Shown: positions 1-8,765, counted from the first letter of the stretch. The stretch: DNA of 20,814 nt from JBLYYQ01 sp048550035 (GCA_048550035.1 JBLYYQ010000068.1:1-20814); one strand, 5' to 3'. Notes: generated by a model not told the origin, from the letters alone. A program made the numbers and translations.

Positions 1-1
1 A

Positions 2-1081
2 GGTGGAGATCCTGGTATTGGTAAATCGACATTGGCCTCGCAAGTTGCTGGAGCAGACAATCAGTTTGGACTAACATTATATGTCTCAGGTGAAGAATCT
101 AGCACACAAGTTAAAGGACGCTCCGAACGACTTAAGCTCAATCTTGACAAGATTTTATTTACTCCCGAAACCAATGTTGAAATTATTGCGCAAGAGGTGA
201 TTAAACTGCAACCTTCCCTTCTGATTGTAGATTCCATTCAGACTATATTTACAGAACAGCTCAGTAGTGCTCCAGGTTCTGTTGGGCAGATTAGAGAGTC
301 GGCCGCTATTTTGTTGAATGTAGCAAAATCGATGCTTATCCCTGTAATATTAATAGGTCATGTTACAAAAGAAGGTGCCATTGCAGGTCCTAGAGTGCTT
401 GAGCATATGGTTGATGTTGTCCTCTACTTTGAGGGTGAACAAGGATCACCATTTAGGATAGTCCGTTCGGTAAAAAATCGATTTGGTAGTTCGCTTGAGC
501 TTGGGCTATTCGAAATGAAAGCAGATGGGCTAATAAGTATTGAAAATCCATCCAGTATGCTATTAGCCGAGCGAGCATTAAATATACCAGGCTCAGTAGT
601 AAGTGCAACTATTGCAGGCTTTAGACCGCTCCTAGTAGAAATTCAGGCATTGGTTGCACCATCATTTTATCCATCGCCTAAACGAACTGGAGTTGGAATT
701 GACCTTAATAGGTTATCGATAATTATTGCGATCATCGAAAAACGGGCTGGCATACATATAGGACAAGAAGATATATTTGTAAATGCGGTCGGTGGTGTGA
801 AAGTTGAGGAGCCGGCAATCGATCTTGCTATCGCAGTTGCAATTGTCAGTGGATTTAGGAACATCCCAATCGACAATCAGACTGTAGTGTTTGGCGAACT
901 AGGGTTAGGTGCAGAAGTAAGGGCAGCTCCCAGACTAGATGCAAGACTCAACGAAGCAAAACGGCTTGGCTTTAAACGAGCGTTGGTCCCCAAAAAATTC
1001 TTGGATGGCAAGGAGTTATCTGACTCATTTAAGCTAGAACCGATCGAGACATTGGCTCAAGCATTAGAAATACTCTTTTAA
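2..1081 (+). CDS. radA: DNA repair protein RadA, 5'-truncated by window edge
   Basis: RadA is a RecA-like ATPase that promotes branch migration and processing of recombination intermediates in the cytoplasm. The frame is open from the first complete codon at position 2, so the start and the N-terminal zinc finger lie outside the window. The visible 359 residues begin at the Walker A loop (GGDPGIGKST), followed by a Walker B-like LLIVDSIQTIF. The RadA hallmark KNRFG follows (codons near 470-485). The C-terminal Lon-protease-like domain is intact (VGGVKVEEPAIDLAIAVAI). The gene ends in TAA and converges on glgP after about 110 bp. Family assignment is firm. The true start and upstream partners cannot be seen. 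Confidence 0.95.
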   Translation, partial: GGDPGIGKSTLASQVAGADNQFGLTLYVSGEESSTQVKGRSERLKLNLDKILFTPETNVEIIAQEVIKLQPSLLIVDSIQTIFTEQLSSAPGSVGQIRESAAILLNVAKSMLIPVILIGHVTKEGAIAGPRVLEHMVDVVLYFEGEQGSPFRIVRSVKNRFGSSLELGLFEMKADGLISIENPSSMLLAERALNIPGSVVSATIAGFRPLLVEIQALVAPSFYPSPKRTGVGIDLNRLSIIIAIIEKRAGIHIGQEDIFVNAVGGVKVEEPAIDLAIAVAIVSGFRNIPIDNQTVVFGELGLGAEVRAAPRLDARLNEAKRLGFKRALVPKKFLDGKELSDSFKLEPIETLAQALEILF

Positions 1082-1190
1082 CAAACCTCGACTCCTATCA
1101 TAATCTAAGTCTAGCTTCATAAAGTCATACTGACACTAGCCTGCTAAAAGTATCGGCAACCTCTTTCGACCTAACTTCTTAGGCTATACA
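1082..1190. other. Convergent intergenic region between radA and glgP
   Basis: This 109-bp stretch separates two converging genes. The only local structure I see is a small perfect hairpin, CCTAA-CTTC-TTAGG, at 1170-1183. It has no T-run on either strand, so it is not a convincing intrinsic terminator. No ORF or RNA gene is apparent. Confidence 0.4.
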
Positions 1191-3752
1191 CTACGTTGAC
1201 CAATGGATAAGCCCAGGCTCCACTCTCCCAAAAAGATCCGGATGACTCGGTGTTACCCGTACTGTGAAGCCATGTCGTCCTGATTCTACAAGCGGAATAT
1301 AACCTACAAATCGGGCTTTATTATTTTGCATATTTTCAAATTTCATTGGAGCTGGATTCCCATCCTCTATAATATTGTTAGGGCTCAAGTTTCCATAATA
1401 GATTTCAACCAACAGATCATCATGCGATAGTCCTGCAAGATCAACTTCAACCTCCGCTTTCACCATATCACCAACCGATAAGACAGCACTCCCTTCAGTA
1501 AAAACAGTGCCAACAACAACATTTGCCCATTTGCTATAAATATTTTCCTTCCAACTTGCCAATGACTTTAGACGCTCCTTATCATTAGAAGTTAGCTTCT
1601 GATATTTATTTGCACAAGAAAGATAAAAGTAGTTCGTGTAGTTGCGAACCATCCGATTAGTATTAAAAACTAAATTCAATTTAGATAAACTCTGTTTCAT
1701 CATGTTTACCCAACCTCTAGGTGTATCGTCTGCAGATCGATCATAGAAAAGAGGAATAATATCTTTCTCTAATAGATCGTATATTATTGTAGACTCTACT
1801 AAATCTTGCTCTTTATGGTCATCGTAATCTTCACCACTACCGATAGCCCATCCGGTATCTGGCTCATAACCTTCACACCACCACCCATCGAGAATCGAAA
1901 GATTCAAGGCTCCGTTCGCAGATGCTTTCATTCCAGAAGTTCCAGATGCTTCCAACGGTCGTCGAGGAGTATTTAGCCAAACATCCACCCCTTGAACTAT
2001 GCAACGGGCTACACTTATATCATAATTTTCTACAAATACGACCTTATCTTTCAGTGAGCTATCTCGAATCCAATGAATTATACTCTTTATAAGATTCTTT
2101 CCTTCACTATCTTTAGGATGAGCTTTCCCTGCTATAATAATCTGAACAGGTCTCTCTTTATTATTTAGGATTTTTGTTAATCGCTCCAGATCGCTAAAAA
2201 GTAATGTTGCACGTTTATATGTTGCAAATCTTCTTGCGAAACCGATTGTAAGTGCATCTGGTCTTAATGCCTCTTCTGCCAACAGAAGATCAGATGACGA
2301 TGCGCCACGCTTTTCCATCTGTGTGCGCATTCTGTTTCGTACAAATGCAACTAAACGTTCACGCCTTCTTTCATGAGTACGCCAAAGTTCTGCATCCGGA
2401 ATATCTTGAATCTTCCGCCATACCGCATCGTTTGCTGGTTCATGTTCCCATTGTGGTCCAAGATAACGATCAAACAGACCCCACATATCATTTGATAACC
2501 AAGAGCGGATATGGACTCCGTTCGTGATCGCTTTAATTGGAACATCCTTCCTATCAAGTCCGGCATAGAGTCTGTTCCACATATTTTTTGATACCTCACT
2601 ATGGAGTTTCGATACACCATTTGTAAATGATGATAGCTTCATCGCAAGAACGGTCATACAAAAAAGCTCATCATTATCGGATGGATCTTGGCAACCAAGC
2701 GCTAGAAAGTTCTCCGCTGATATATTCACTTCGTGTATATAGTCGTTAAAGTACTCTAATATCATATCTCTATCAAATCTATCATTACCAGCCGGCACCG
2801 GCGTATGCGTGGTGAAAACCGAGCTAGCTATTACCTCCTCTTTTGCCTCATTATATGAAAGCCCTGCTTCCTTTGTTAAGCCTAATATCCGCTCTAGCGC
2901 TAGAAATGCTGAGTGGCCTTCATTCATATGGAACACATTAGGGTGGATATTCAATGCCTTTAGTGCTTTTACACCACCCATCCCTAACAGTATCTCTTGT
3001 TCAACTCTTGTTATATTATCTCCACCATAGAGTTGGTGAGTGATCGTTCGATCTACCATATGATTCTCTGGAATATTGGTATCTAGCAAGTAAAGAGGTA
3101 TCCGCCCTACCTGCGCACGCCATATCCTAGCGGTTACCATCCTGTTTGGATATGGAACTGATATCTTGATCTCATTGCCAGCTTCATCTAACTCTCGAAA
3201 AACCGGCATCGTGAAAAAATCATTCTCAGGATAAAACTCTTGTTGCCAGCCATCTGGATTTAGATATTGCTGAAAGTAACCTTGTTGATAGAGGAGTCCC
3301 ACTCCAACTAGCGGCAATCCAAGATCAGAAGCAGATTTTAAATGGTCACCAGATAATATCCCAAGACCTCCTGAATAGATAGGTAAGCAGTCTGTTATCC
3401 CATACTCGGCTGAAAAATAAGCAATCTGTGTCGACTCCAGTGCTGATTTATGTGCTTTCTTAAACCAAAAATCAGACTCCATATATTCATTTAATGCATA
3501 AATCACTCTGTTCATATGGTTAGTAAAACTATCATCTTCTGCTAGCTCATCTAGCCTCGATTGCGATATTGATCCTAATAGTTTTGTAGGATTATGCCCA
3601 GTCTCAAACCATAGTTGCGGATCAAGTCTTCGCCAGAGTGCTATAGCATCAGGATGCCAGCTCCACCATAAGTTTTTGCTTATACCATAAAGTGGCTCTA
3701 ACCTTTCTGGCAATGATGGTCGTACCATATACTGGATGATTTTTCTCATCAT
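1191..3752 (-). CDS. glgP: Alpha-glucan (glycogen) phosphorylase, GT35, with DUF3417-type N-terminus
   Basis: This enzyme releases glucose-1-phosphate from alpha-1,4-glucan ends by phosphorolysis, using pyridoxal phosphate. The 853-residue protein has the short-form architecture with an N-terminal DUF3417-like region (about residues 15-110, LYGISKNLWWSWHPDA), followed by YFSAEYGI and SGGLGILSGDHLKSASDLG. The PLP-binding lysine is K609 in EASGTSGMKASANGALNLS. FNEGHSA-type (here HMNEGHSA) and TTHTPVPAGNDRF motifs are also present. The start at 3752 is supported by AGGAG six bases upstream. It lies 121 bp downstream of the RNase E/G gene on the same strand. The GH57 branching enzyme is 8.7 kb away, and glycogen synthase and ADP-glucose pyrophosphorylase are absent here. 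Assignment is secure. Substrate could be glycogen or maltodextrin. Confidence 0.96.
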   Translation of the reverse strand: MMRKIIQYMVRPSLPERLEPLYGISKNLWWSWHPDAIALWRRLDPQLWFETGHNPTKLLGSISQSRLDELAEDDSFTNHMNRVIYALNEYMESDFWFKKAHKSALESTQIAYFSAEYGITDCLPIYSGGLGILSGDHLKSASDLGLPLVGVGLLYQQGYFQQYLNPDGWQQEFYPENDFFTMPVFRELDEAGNEIKISVPYPNRMVTARIWRAQVGRIPLYLLDTNIPENHMVDRTITHQLYGGDNITRVEQEILLGMGGVKALKALNIHPNVFHMNEGHSAFLALERILGLTKEAGLSYNEAKEEVIASSVFTTHTPVPAGNDRFDRDMILEYFNDYIHEVNISAENFLALGCQDPSDNDELFCMTVLAMKLSSFTNGVSKLHSEVSKNMWNRLYAGLDRKDVPIKAITNGVHIRSWLSNDMWGLFDRYLGPQWEHEPANDAVWRKIQDIPDAELWRTHERRRERLVAFVRNRMRTQMEKRGASSSDLLLAEEALRPDALTIGFARRFATYKRATLLFSDLERLTKILNNKERPVQIIIAGKAHPKDSEGKNLIKSIIHWIRDSSLKDKVVFVENYDISVARCIVQGVDVWLNTPRRPLEASGTSGMKASANGALNLSILDGWWCEGYEPDTGWAIGSGEDYDDHKEQDLVESTIIYDLLEKDIIPLFYDRSADDTPRGWVNMMKQSLSKLNLVFNTNRMVRNYTNYFYLSCANKYQKLTSNDKERLKSLASWKENIYSKWANVVVGTVFTEGSAVLSVGDMVKAEVEVDLAGLSHDDLLVEIYYGNLSPNNIIEDGNPAPMKFENMQNNKARFVGYIPLVESGRHGFTVRVTPSHPDLFGRVEPGLIHWST

Positions 3753-3873
3753 TTAAATCTCCTTATTCCCTTTGCCTTAATGAAACAACTATAATTATTA
3801 TTAAATTTATTATCTATTATTAAATAGACCATATTACCTAAAACTGCATACTCACTCTCAACTTAACTTTAAT
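3753..3873. other. AT-rich leader region upstream of glgP
   Basis: The 121-bp gap between the RNase gene and glgP is extremely AT-rich. It contains two copies of TATTATTAAAT about 20 bp apart. Several TATAAT-like hexamers occur on the minus strand, so glgP may have its own promoter, but I cannot choose one. No GC-rich hairpin that would end the RNase transcript is visible. Confidence 0.35.
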
Positions 3874-5400
3874 TTATCCCATAATTGCTACTTCATACTG
3901 CTCATCACGAAATGAGTCTTCAGCAATAACTGATATATCAACATTGAACCGCTTATTTCCTTCCAGTGAGAGTGACTCTTCTTCTAACAGAATATTTGCT
4001 ATTGTAGGTGCAACCTTACAAGCTACTTTCTGCATAATGTCGCTACGACCAGCTTTTGCAACTCTAGTAATTTCTCTAAATATCTCATTTATAATAGTAT
4101 TTGGGGATTTTACCATCCCCTGACCCTTGCAATGAGGGCAAGAGGTCATAAGCGATCTTGAAAGAGAGTTTCTTACTCGCTTCCTTGACATCTCAACCAA
4201 CCCTAACTCAGATATCTTTAATATATTAGTTCGTTGTCGGTCATTTTTCAGCTTTTGACCCAAAAAGTTAAAAACTTTTGCTCGATTATCTTCATTTCCC
4301 ATGTCGATGAAATCTATAATCAGCAGACCACCTATATTACGAAGCTTCACTTGGTAGACAATCTCTTGAACCGCTTCCATATTGGTTTTAAAAATCGTCT
4401 CCTCCTGATCAAATGCTCCGGTAAAACGACCTGTATTAACATCAATTGTAGTTAACGCTTCGGTCTGATCAATAACTATGTACCCACCAGACTTTAACCA
4501 TACTTTCCGCTCTAATGCACGCTCGATCTCGATCTCAATATTATAAAAATCAAAGATTGGTTCTGGCTCATTATAGAAAGAGATACGATCTGCTAGGTGG
4601 GGTAGATAGCGTGTGCAAAATTTCTTTGCTTGCAAAAATTCCTTATGATCATCAATAATGACTTCTGAAGAATACTCGTCACTCAAATCTCGTATTGAAC
4701 GCTCAATCAGCCCTAGCTCTTGATAAACCAATGATGGTGCGCGGCTTTTTTTTGCACTATTTTTAACCTGTTCCCATAAGTTATTAAGATATTCAATATC
4801 ATTTTTGATTTCGCTAACACCTTTACCTGCTGCTGCCGTCCTCACAATATATCCGACAGATCGGTCACCTTTTAGCTCAGTAATTAGCTCTTTTAATCTC
4901 TCCCTCTCTGCATCATCATATATTCTTCTAGAGATTGCTATATTATCAGCACCCTCTAGCATTACAACATATCGACCTGGGAGTGTAATGAAGGTTGAAA
5001 GTTTCGGACCTTTAGAGCCGATCGGATTTTTTGAAACTTGAGTTAGTAATGATTCTCCATCTGTTACTAGCTCTTCAATAGGGAATCCTCTTTTCTCTTG
5101 ATTATCACTTAACTTAATCTCGCCACTATCTTCTAGCGTACTAAGTATATTCTCATCAGGTGATCCATTTTTCTTTGGGTTAATACTGCTGACATATAAA
5201 AATCCAGGCTTGAAAATCCCAATGTCAACAAACGCAACCTGAATACCAGGGAGTATCTTTGTTACCAGTCCATTATAGATATTCCCAACAACACTCCCCT
5301 TCTCACGCTTCTCTATAAATAACTCTAAAACCTGACCATTCTCAAGTAATGCCACACGTTGCTCGCGATGAGTCGAATTACATATTAATTTTAATGACAC
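3874..5400 (-). CDS. rng: Ribonuclease E/G family endoribonuclease
   Basis: This is a single-strand-specific endoribonuclease for rRNA maturation and mRNA turnover. At 508 residues it has the length of RNase G and lacks the long degradosome-scaffold tail of RNase E. Domains in order are an N-terminal strand and S1 domain (about 36-125), with the family phrase PIGSKGPKLSTFITLPGRY near 126-144. The DNase I-like catalytic core follows: DQTEALTTIDVNTGRFTG, with the metal-binding aspartate at D320. A second acidic motif is IIDFIDM (D363/D366). The zinc-link CPHCKGQG is at 421-428. The start codon is GTG at 5400, preceded by an AAAGG-type site about nine bases away. It is divergent from yjbQ across 69 bp. 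RNase G versus a short RNase E cannot be settled from sequence alone. Confidence 0.92.
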   Translation of the reverse strand: MSLKLICNSTHREQRVALLENGQVLELFIEKREKGSVVGNIYNGLVTKILPGIQVAFVDIGIFKPGFLYVSSINPKKNGSPDENILSTLEDSGEIKLSDNQEKRGFPIEELVTDGESLLTQVSKNPIGSKGPKLSTFITLPGRYVVMLEGADNIAISRRIYDDAERERLKELITELKGDRSVGYIVRTAAAGKGVSEIKNDIEYLNNLWEQVKNSAKKSRAPSLVYQELGLIERSIRDLSDEYSSEVIIDDHKEFLQAKKFCTRYLPHLADRISFYNEPEPIFDFYNIEIEIERALERKVWLKSGGYIVIDQTEALTTIDVNTGRFTGAFDQEETIFKTNMEAVQEIVYQVKLRNIGGLLIIDFIDMGNEDNRAKVFNFLGQKLKNDRQRTNILKISELGLVEMSRKRVRNSLSRSLMTSCPHCKGQGMVKSPNTIINEIFREITRVAKAGRSDIMQKVACKVAPTIANILLEEESLSLEGNKRFNVDISVIAEDSFRDEQYEVAIMG

Positions 5401-5419
5401 AAACAGATACCTTTATATT

Positions 5420-5448
5420 TTGTAACTAATTATTTTTGTTAGTATACT
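5420..5448 (+). promoter_or_regulatory. Sigma70-type promoter for yjbQ
   Basis: A -35 box TTGTAA (5420-5425) and a -10 box TATACT (5443-5448) are separated by 17 bp. Transcription would start near 5455. That leaves almost no leader for the ATG at 5458. For the ATG at 5470 it gives a short leader carrying GGAG (5460-5463), six bases before the codon. The promoter geometry therefore supports the downstream start. Confidence 0.6.
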
Positions 5449-5469
5449 ATAGTTACTATGGAGTTTAAA

Positions 5470-5883
5470 ATGTACAATTTTAAAATTGCGACAAACGGTT
5501 TTTCAGATATAGTCAACATTTCAGATGAAATTGACTCTATTATTGCTAAAGCAGCAATAGAAACCGGTTCTGCCTTGATATTTGTTGCAGGTTCTACTGC
5601 ATCTATTACTACTATAGAATACGAGCCAGGTGCTATTCAAGACCTCAAGGATGCTATTGAACGGATCGCTCCTGAATCAGCTTATTATCAACATAATGAG
5701 CGGTGGCAAGATGGGAATGGATTTTCTCATGTCAGAGCTGCATTACTTGGCTCATCGTTTGTCGCGCCGTTTGAAAATAGAAAACTTCTTACAGGTACCT
5801 GGCAGCAGATTATATTAATCGACTTTGATAACCGTCCGAGGGAGCGGACTATAATAGTACAGCTCCAAGGAGTCAATCAGTAA
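5470..5883 (+). CDS. yjbQ: YjbQ/UPF0047 family protein (secondary thiamine-phosphate synthase-like)
   Basis: This is a small cytoplasmic protein of the UPF0047 family. Some members have weak thiamine-phosphate synthase activity, and the physiological role is unsettled. It keeps the family core: a GSTASITTIEYEPG segment near the N-terminus, DGNGFSHVRAALLGSS, then a terminal LTGTWQQIILIDFDNRPRER. The GSTAS/IEYEPG form resembles archaeal-type members rather than the E. coli type with HTTA. I place the start at 5470 because GGAG lies six bases upstream, giving 137 residues, the usual length. An in-frame ATG at 5458 would sit at the transcription start. It converges with the Fur-family gene after 16 bp. 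Confidence 0.88.
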   Translation: MYNFKIATNGFSDIVNISDEIDSIIAKAAIETGSALIFVAGSTASITTIEYEPGAIQDLKDAIERIAPESAYYQHNERWQDGNGFSHVRAALLGSSFVAPFENRKLLTGTWQQIILIDFDNRPRERTIIVQLQGVNQ

Positions 5884-5899
5884 CAGTTATAAAGAGTTC

Positions 5900-6331
5900 C
5901 TAGAAAGCTGGCGATTTGACCTTAACTACTAGCTCTAAACCGACCACCTCTGAGTCACCTACCTGCTCTGGTAGACCAGTAATAGCAATTGCGTCTCGTG
6001 GGATATCGGTCAACGCATAGTTCTCTACATCATAACAGTGGTAGTGATCATTTGTTTTTGGCTCGTAGTAGAGCTTCTTTGGGTCTGCCAAAACTTCCCG
6101 TGCGCAACCAATTTTAGCAAATAACTTTAATGTGTTATAGACCGTTGCTCTTGAAATATCAACATCTTCCGCTATGAGCTTGTCATAGATTTCATCGGCT
6201 GAAAGATGTTGCCTTTTCGAAAAAAGCAATTGCCCAATTTTAATACGTTGAATTGTTACTGCAACATTGGAATCCCGCAATATCTTTATAATTGATACTG
6301 CTTCTGGCTTCTCTCCAGTAAGCGGAAACAT
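5900..6331 (-). CDS. Fur-family transcriptional regulator, Irr-like
   Basis: This is a DNA-binding repressor or activator of the Fur superfamily, 143 residues long. The N-terminal winged helix includes TIQRIKIGQLLFSKRQHLSADEIYDKL and the recognition helix SRATVYNTLKLFAKIG. The metal/ligand segment reads HYHCYDVEN where classical Fur/PerR has HHHhxCxxCG. The paired CxxC zinc sites of Fur are missing. Together with LLF, HLSADEI and the YYEP segment, this resembles the iron-response regulator Irr, which senses heme, more than Fur or Zur. Sensing of heme or peroxide is inference. ATG at 6331 has GGAGA six bases upstream. It is divergent from the cytochrome-porin gene, which is a plausible target. 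Confidence 0.88.
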   Translation of the reverse strand: MFPLTGEKPEAVSIIKILRDSNVAVTIQRIKIGQLLFSKRQHLSADEIYDKLIAEDVDISRATVYNTLKLFAKIGCAREVLADPKKLYYEPKTNDHYHCYDVENYALTDIPRDAIAITGLPEQVGDSEVVGLELVVKVKSPAF

Positions 6332-6583
6332 TAGATCTCTCCTATATTATTACAGTTGACTTCAAAGTAGACTCATATTAAGTTACCACTAAAATAAGTT
6401 TCAAATTTTCCTACTAAATTATATCATACTTTAATTTAGACAAAATAGCTTTTTAAATTATCTATCTCATTTTTTTAGTAATTTCCGATTGAACTCCCTA
6501 TCGCCTTGACTCTTATCTAGCTGCTGTGTAGCATTGATGGGAAGGTCAAAAATTTACTTGTATATTATTTTATAGGGATATCT
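6332..6583. promoter_or_regulatory. Divergent regulatory region between the Fur/Irr-like gene and the cytochrome-porin gene
   Basis: This 252-bp region has no credible ORF. For the plus strand, TTGACT (6506-6511) and TAGCAT (6529-6534) are spaced 17 bp apart, about 50 bp upstream of the cytochrome ATG. For the regulator, a TAATAT -10-like hexamer occurs on the minus strand (6344-6349). Just upstream of that is an imperfect 18-bp palindrome of form GTnnACTTnnAAGTnnAC at 6355-6372. It could be an autoregulatory operator, but a match this weak can arise by chance. Confidence 0.4.
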
Positions 6584-7933
6584 ATGAATTGGAAGTTAAG
6601 AAGTACAATCAGTATATTGCTAATAGCTGTAATATCTTCTCTATTTGGGGCAGTTGAGTCTAATGCGATTGTTGCCTTTTCTAAAAAATATGATGCAAGT
6701 TGTGCATTATGTCATCAAGAGTGGCCAACACTCAATAGATTTGGCGAACAGTTTAAGCTCAATGGATATCAAATGTTAAAGTCGCCTGATGGCTCAACTA
6801 CAGCTAAACGTGATCTGAAAACAGGTCTTTTTTTAGATATCGGTAATGCGAATCCACCGATATCATTGTCAGTCAAAGGTGGTCTGCACCTAACACGTAA
6901 GTCATCAGGTCCAGATGGCACTCAAAATTCAGGGCTTTTTAGCGAAGTGGATGGAACTTATGTTGATCTAGTTGCTGCAGGAACATTTGCAGAAGATGTC
7001 GCTTACTATATTTTGGCACCGTTAAACAGTGATCAGCAGGCAATAGGTCATGCCAAATTTTCAAATATGTTCGGATCTGGTTCCTTTGCTATTGATCTTG
7101 GTGCAATGCGACTTTTTGACTACGATGTCCCTATCTATAGTCGTCCGATATTCGGCACATGGGCAAAGTATGACTATACCCCTTTCTATAACAGATTAGG
7201 TTATATCGGAATTAATTCGCATAGCAGTGATACAGGTATCAGATTATATGGCAACCCTGGATATGATAAGTTTGTCTATGAGTTAGCTCTCTTTACAGGC
7301 TCTAACATAACAGAACAAGGTGATAATGATAGTGCTAATGCCTATACTATGATGTGGCGACTTAATCTAGAAGCGCTTGCATTATCACTTCGCTTCTACT
7401 CTAACGATTCATCAATTTACGATATGAATTATAACTACAGTGGCGAATCAATAGCTTTTAAGCCTAACCTGTTTGATACTGATGAATCACTTAAACAGTT
7501 TATTTTAAACCTGCAATACCCACTAGAGCGACTCTTGCTTGATTTCTCATTTGAATCAGTTTCGTTAGACTTTGATGCAAGAGAGACCACAATAGACCCT
7601 GTGACATATAATCTGTCAGCTACAAAGATAAGTAAAGAGAGTTTTGGAGCGGGGCTAATATGGAAAACTAACAGTTGGTTTTTAGTTGGGTTTGGCGTTA
7701 GCTACTCTACCGTTGGTGAGTATGATTATATTATTAACGGGACTAACCAAAAAGCTGATAAGCAAAAATTTGTGATGTATGCCCTTCGGACAGAATTTGA
7801 TCCAGCAGTTAATATGAAAATTGGGCTAGAGTATATGATTGATAAATCAAACGAGGAAGCAAGAACAAGATCAGATCAAACAATCTTTGATAAACAAAAT
7901 CAATTTATGTTGCAATGGCGGATGACATTCTAG
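6584..7933 (+). CDS. Secreted monoheme cytochrome c fused to outer-membrane beta-barrel (Cyc2-like porin-cytochrome)
   Basis: The 449-residue precursor has a signal peptide (basic MNWKLR, hydrophobic 8-22, likely cleavage after SNA at residue 28). A single heme-c motif CALCH follows (C40, C43, His44), then EWPTLNRFGEQFKLNGYQ. The remaining 380 residues are alternating hydrophobic/polar strands rich in aromatic, Gly and Asn, ending in WRMTF. A terminal Phe is typical of proteins inserted by the Bam machinery. One N-terminal heme plus one porin-sized barrel is the architecture of Cyc2, the outer-membrane Fe(II) oxidase. Orthology to Cyc2 is inference, as many uncharacterised proteins share this layout. 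ATG at 6584 has AGGG six bases upstream. The gene overlaps the next by 19 bp and is divergent from a heme/iron-type regulator. Confidence 0.75.
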   Translation: MNWKLRSTISILLIAVISSLFGAVESNAIVAFSKKYDASCALCHQEWPTLNRFGEQFKLNGYQMLKSPDGSTTAKRDLKTGLFLDIGNANPPISLSVKGGLHLTRKSSGPDGTQNSGLFSEVDGTYVDLVAAGTFAEDVAYYILAPLNSDQQAIGHAKFSNMFGSGSFAIDLGAMRLFDYDVPIYSRPIFGTWAKYDYTPFYNRLGYIGINSHSSDTGIRLYGNPGYDKFVYELALFTGSNITEQGDNDSANAYTMMWRLNLEALALSLRFYSNDSSIYDMNYNYSGESIAFKPNLFDTDESLKQFILNLQYPLERLLLDFSFESVSLDFDARETTIDPVTYNLSATKISKESFGAGLIWKTNSWFLVGFGVSYSTVGEYDYIINGTNQKADKQKFVMYALRTEFDPAVNMKIGLEYMIDKSNEEARTRSDQTIFDKQNQFMLQWRMTF

Positions 7934-8613
7934 CAGCAGCTTCAATAGCAAAAAAAATCAAGGATGCCACTCTATTCGTATTTGATCTTGATGGAACGCT
8001 CCTGAATTCTAAGGAAGATATTGCAGATTCAATCAATATTTCATTTGCGAAACTTGGGCTAGAACCTGTATCAAATGAAACAGTTTATCAATATGTAGGT
8101 TATGGGGTTGCCCCTCTAATTTTAGATACATTAACTGCTATCAAGCAAGAAGAGAGATATCAAGATCTGCTTGATCTGTTTCGATCAATATATGACGAGA
8201 AACTCTTAGACAAAAGTCACTTATTTCCTCATGTTGAGGAAGGCTTAAATAAACTTAACGATCGTAACTATAAGCTAGCCCTAATCACAAATAAACCGAT
8301 CGGCTTTACAATGAAAATAGTTAATTCGTTAAAATTAGACCGTTTTTTTGGTAGCCTAATCGTTGGTGGTGATTCTAAGGTGGCTCAGAAGCCAGATCCG
8401 AAATCATTGTTGATGATAATCAAAGCAACTAATAGCTTAGCATCTAAGACAGTGATGACAGGTGATTCTAAGGTAGATATCATGACCGGCAAAAATGCAA
8501 ATACATTAACAGTAGGGGTGACCTATGGATTTAGAGCAAAAGAAGAGCTAGTTAACTCTAAAGCTGATCTTATTATAGATAGCTTCGATCAACTAGTTAG
8601 TCTAACTAACTGA
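7915..8613 (+). CDS. gph: HAD-superfamily phosphatase, phosphoglycolate phosphatase-like
   Basis: This is a cytoplasmic haloacid-dehalogenase hydrolase, 232 residues long, with the usual length and cap of Gph. Motif I is FVFDLDGTLLNS (nucleophile and acid/base aspartates of DxD). Motif II is ALITNKP. Motif III is AQKPDPKSL. Motif IV is MTGDSKVDIMTGKNA. Gph would remove 2-phosphoglycolate formed during DNA-end repair. Relatives such as PpaX have other substrates, so specificity is not certain. The ATG at 7915 lies inside the 3' end of the cytochrome-porin gene. No Shine-Dalgarno site is seen, so it is probably translationally coupled. Its stop overlaps the ATG of the next small ORF (TGATG at 8611-8615). 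Confidence 0.87.
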   Translation: MADDILAAASIAKKIKDATLFVFDLDGTLLNSKEDIADSINISFAKLGLEPVSNETVYQYVGYGVAPLILDTLTAIKQEERYQDLLDLFRSIYDEKLLDKSHLFPHVEEGLNKLNDRNYKLALITNKPIGFTMKIVNSLKLDRFFGSLIVGGDSKVAQKPDPKSLLMIIKATNSLASKTVMTGDSKVDIMTGKNANTLTVGVTYGFRAKEELVNSKADLIIDSFDQLVSLTN

Positions 8614-8765
8614 TGAAAGAAGATTATTTACCTAAACTTATGAGCAATTGCTTTTTCTCTTTTTTTATGCTAAGCTTTGCCACATTCCTCTTTAAAACAA
8701 AATATGAGTCATACATAATTGATTTGAAACCATTTCAGCCAGTAGATTTATTATGCATAAGATAA
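8613..8765 (+). CDS. Predicted small single-pass membrane protein, 50 aa
   Basis: A 50-codon frame starts in the TGATG overlap with the phosphatase stop and ends in TAA. It overlaps the next gene by 13 bp. The product has a short charged N-terminus (MKEDYLPK) and one hydrophobic stretch (about residues 13-27, CFFSFFMLSFATFLF). A KTKYESY segment after the helix and a polar C-terminus follow. The chain of overlaps on both sides is the main reason to believe it. Without it, a 139-bp gap would interrupt an otherwise gapless run. I know no family for it. A role as membrane partner of the following ferredoxin is speculation. Confidence 0.5.
   Translation: MKEDYLPKLMSNCFFSFFMLSFATFLFKTKYESYIIDLKPFQPVDLLCIR

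Noticed and set aside
1170..1183. CCTAA-CTTC-TTAGG hairpin as a bidirectional terminator for radA and glgP
   Set aside because: Only five pairs and no T-run on either strand.
2252..2527. A 91-codon plus-strand frame inside glgP
   Set aside because: Antisense shadow of a conserved phosphorylase region. No start signal.
6355..6372. Imperfect palindrome GTnnACTTnnAAGTnnAC upstream of the Fur/Irr-like gene as an operator
   Set aside because: Only six of nine pairs match, which is expected a few times by chance in a region of this size. It is kept only as a note in the regulatory-region entry.
8611..8640. Possible selenocysteine read-through of the phosphatase TGA stop
   Set aside because: The extension ends after eight codons at another TGA, lacks a SECIS-like hairpin just downstream, and HAD motifs are already complete.
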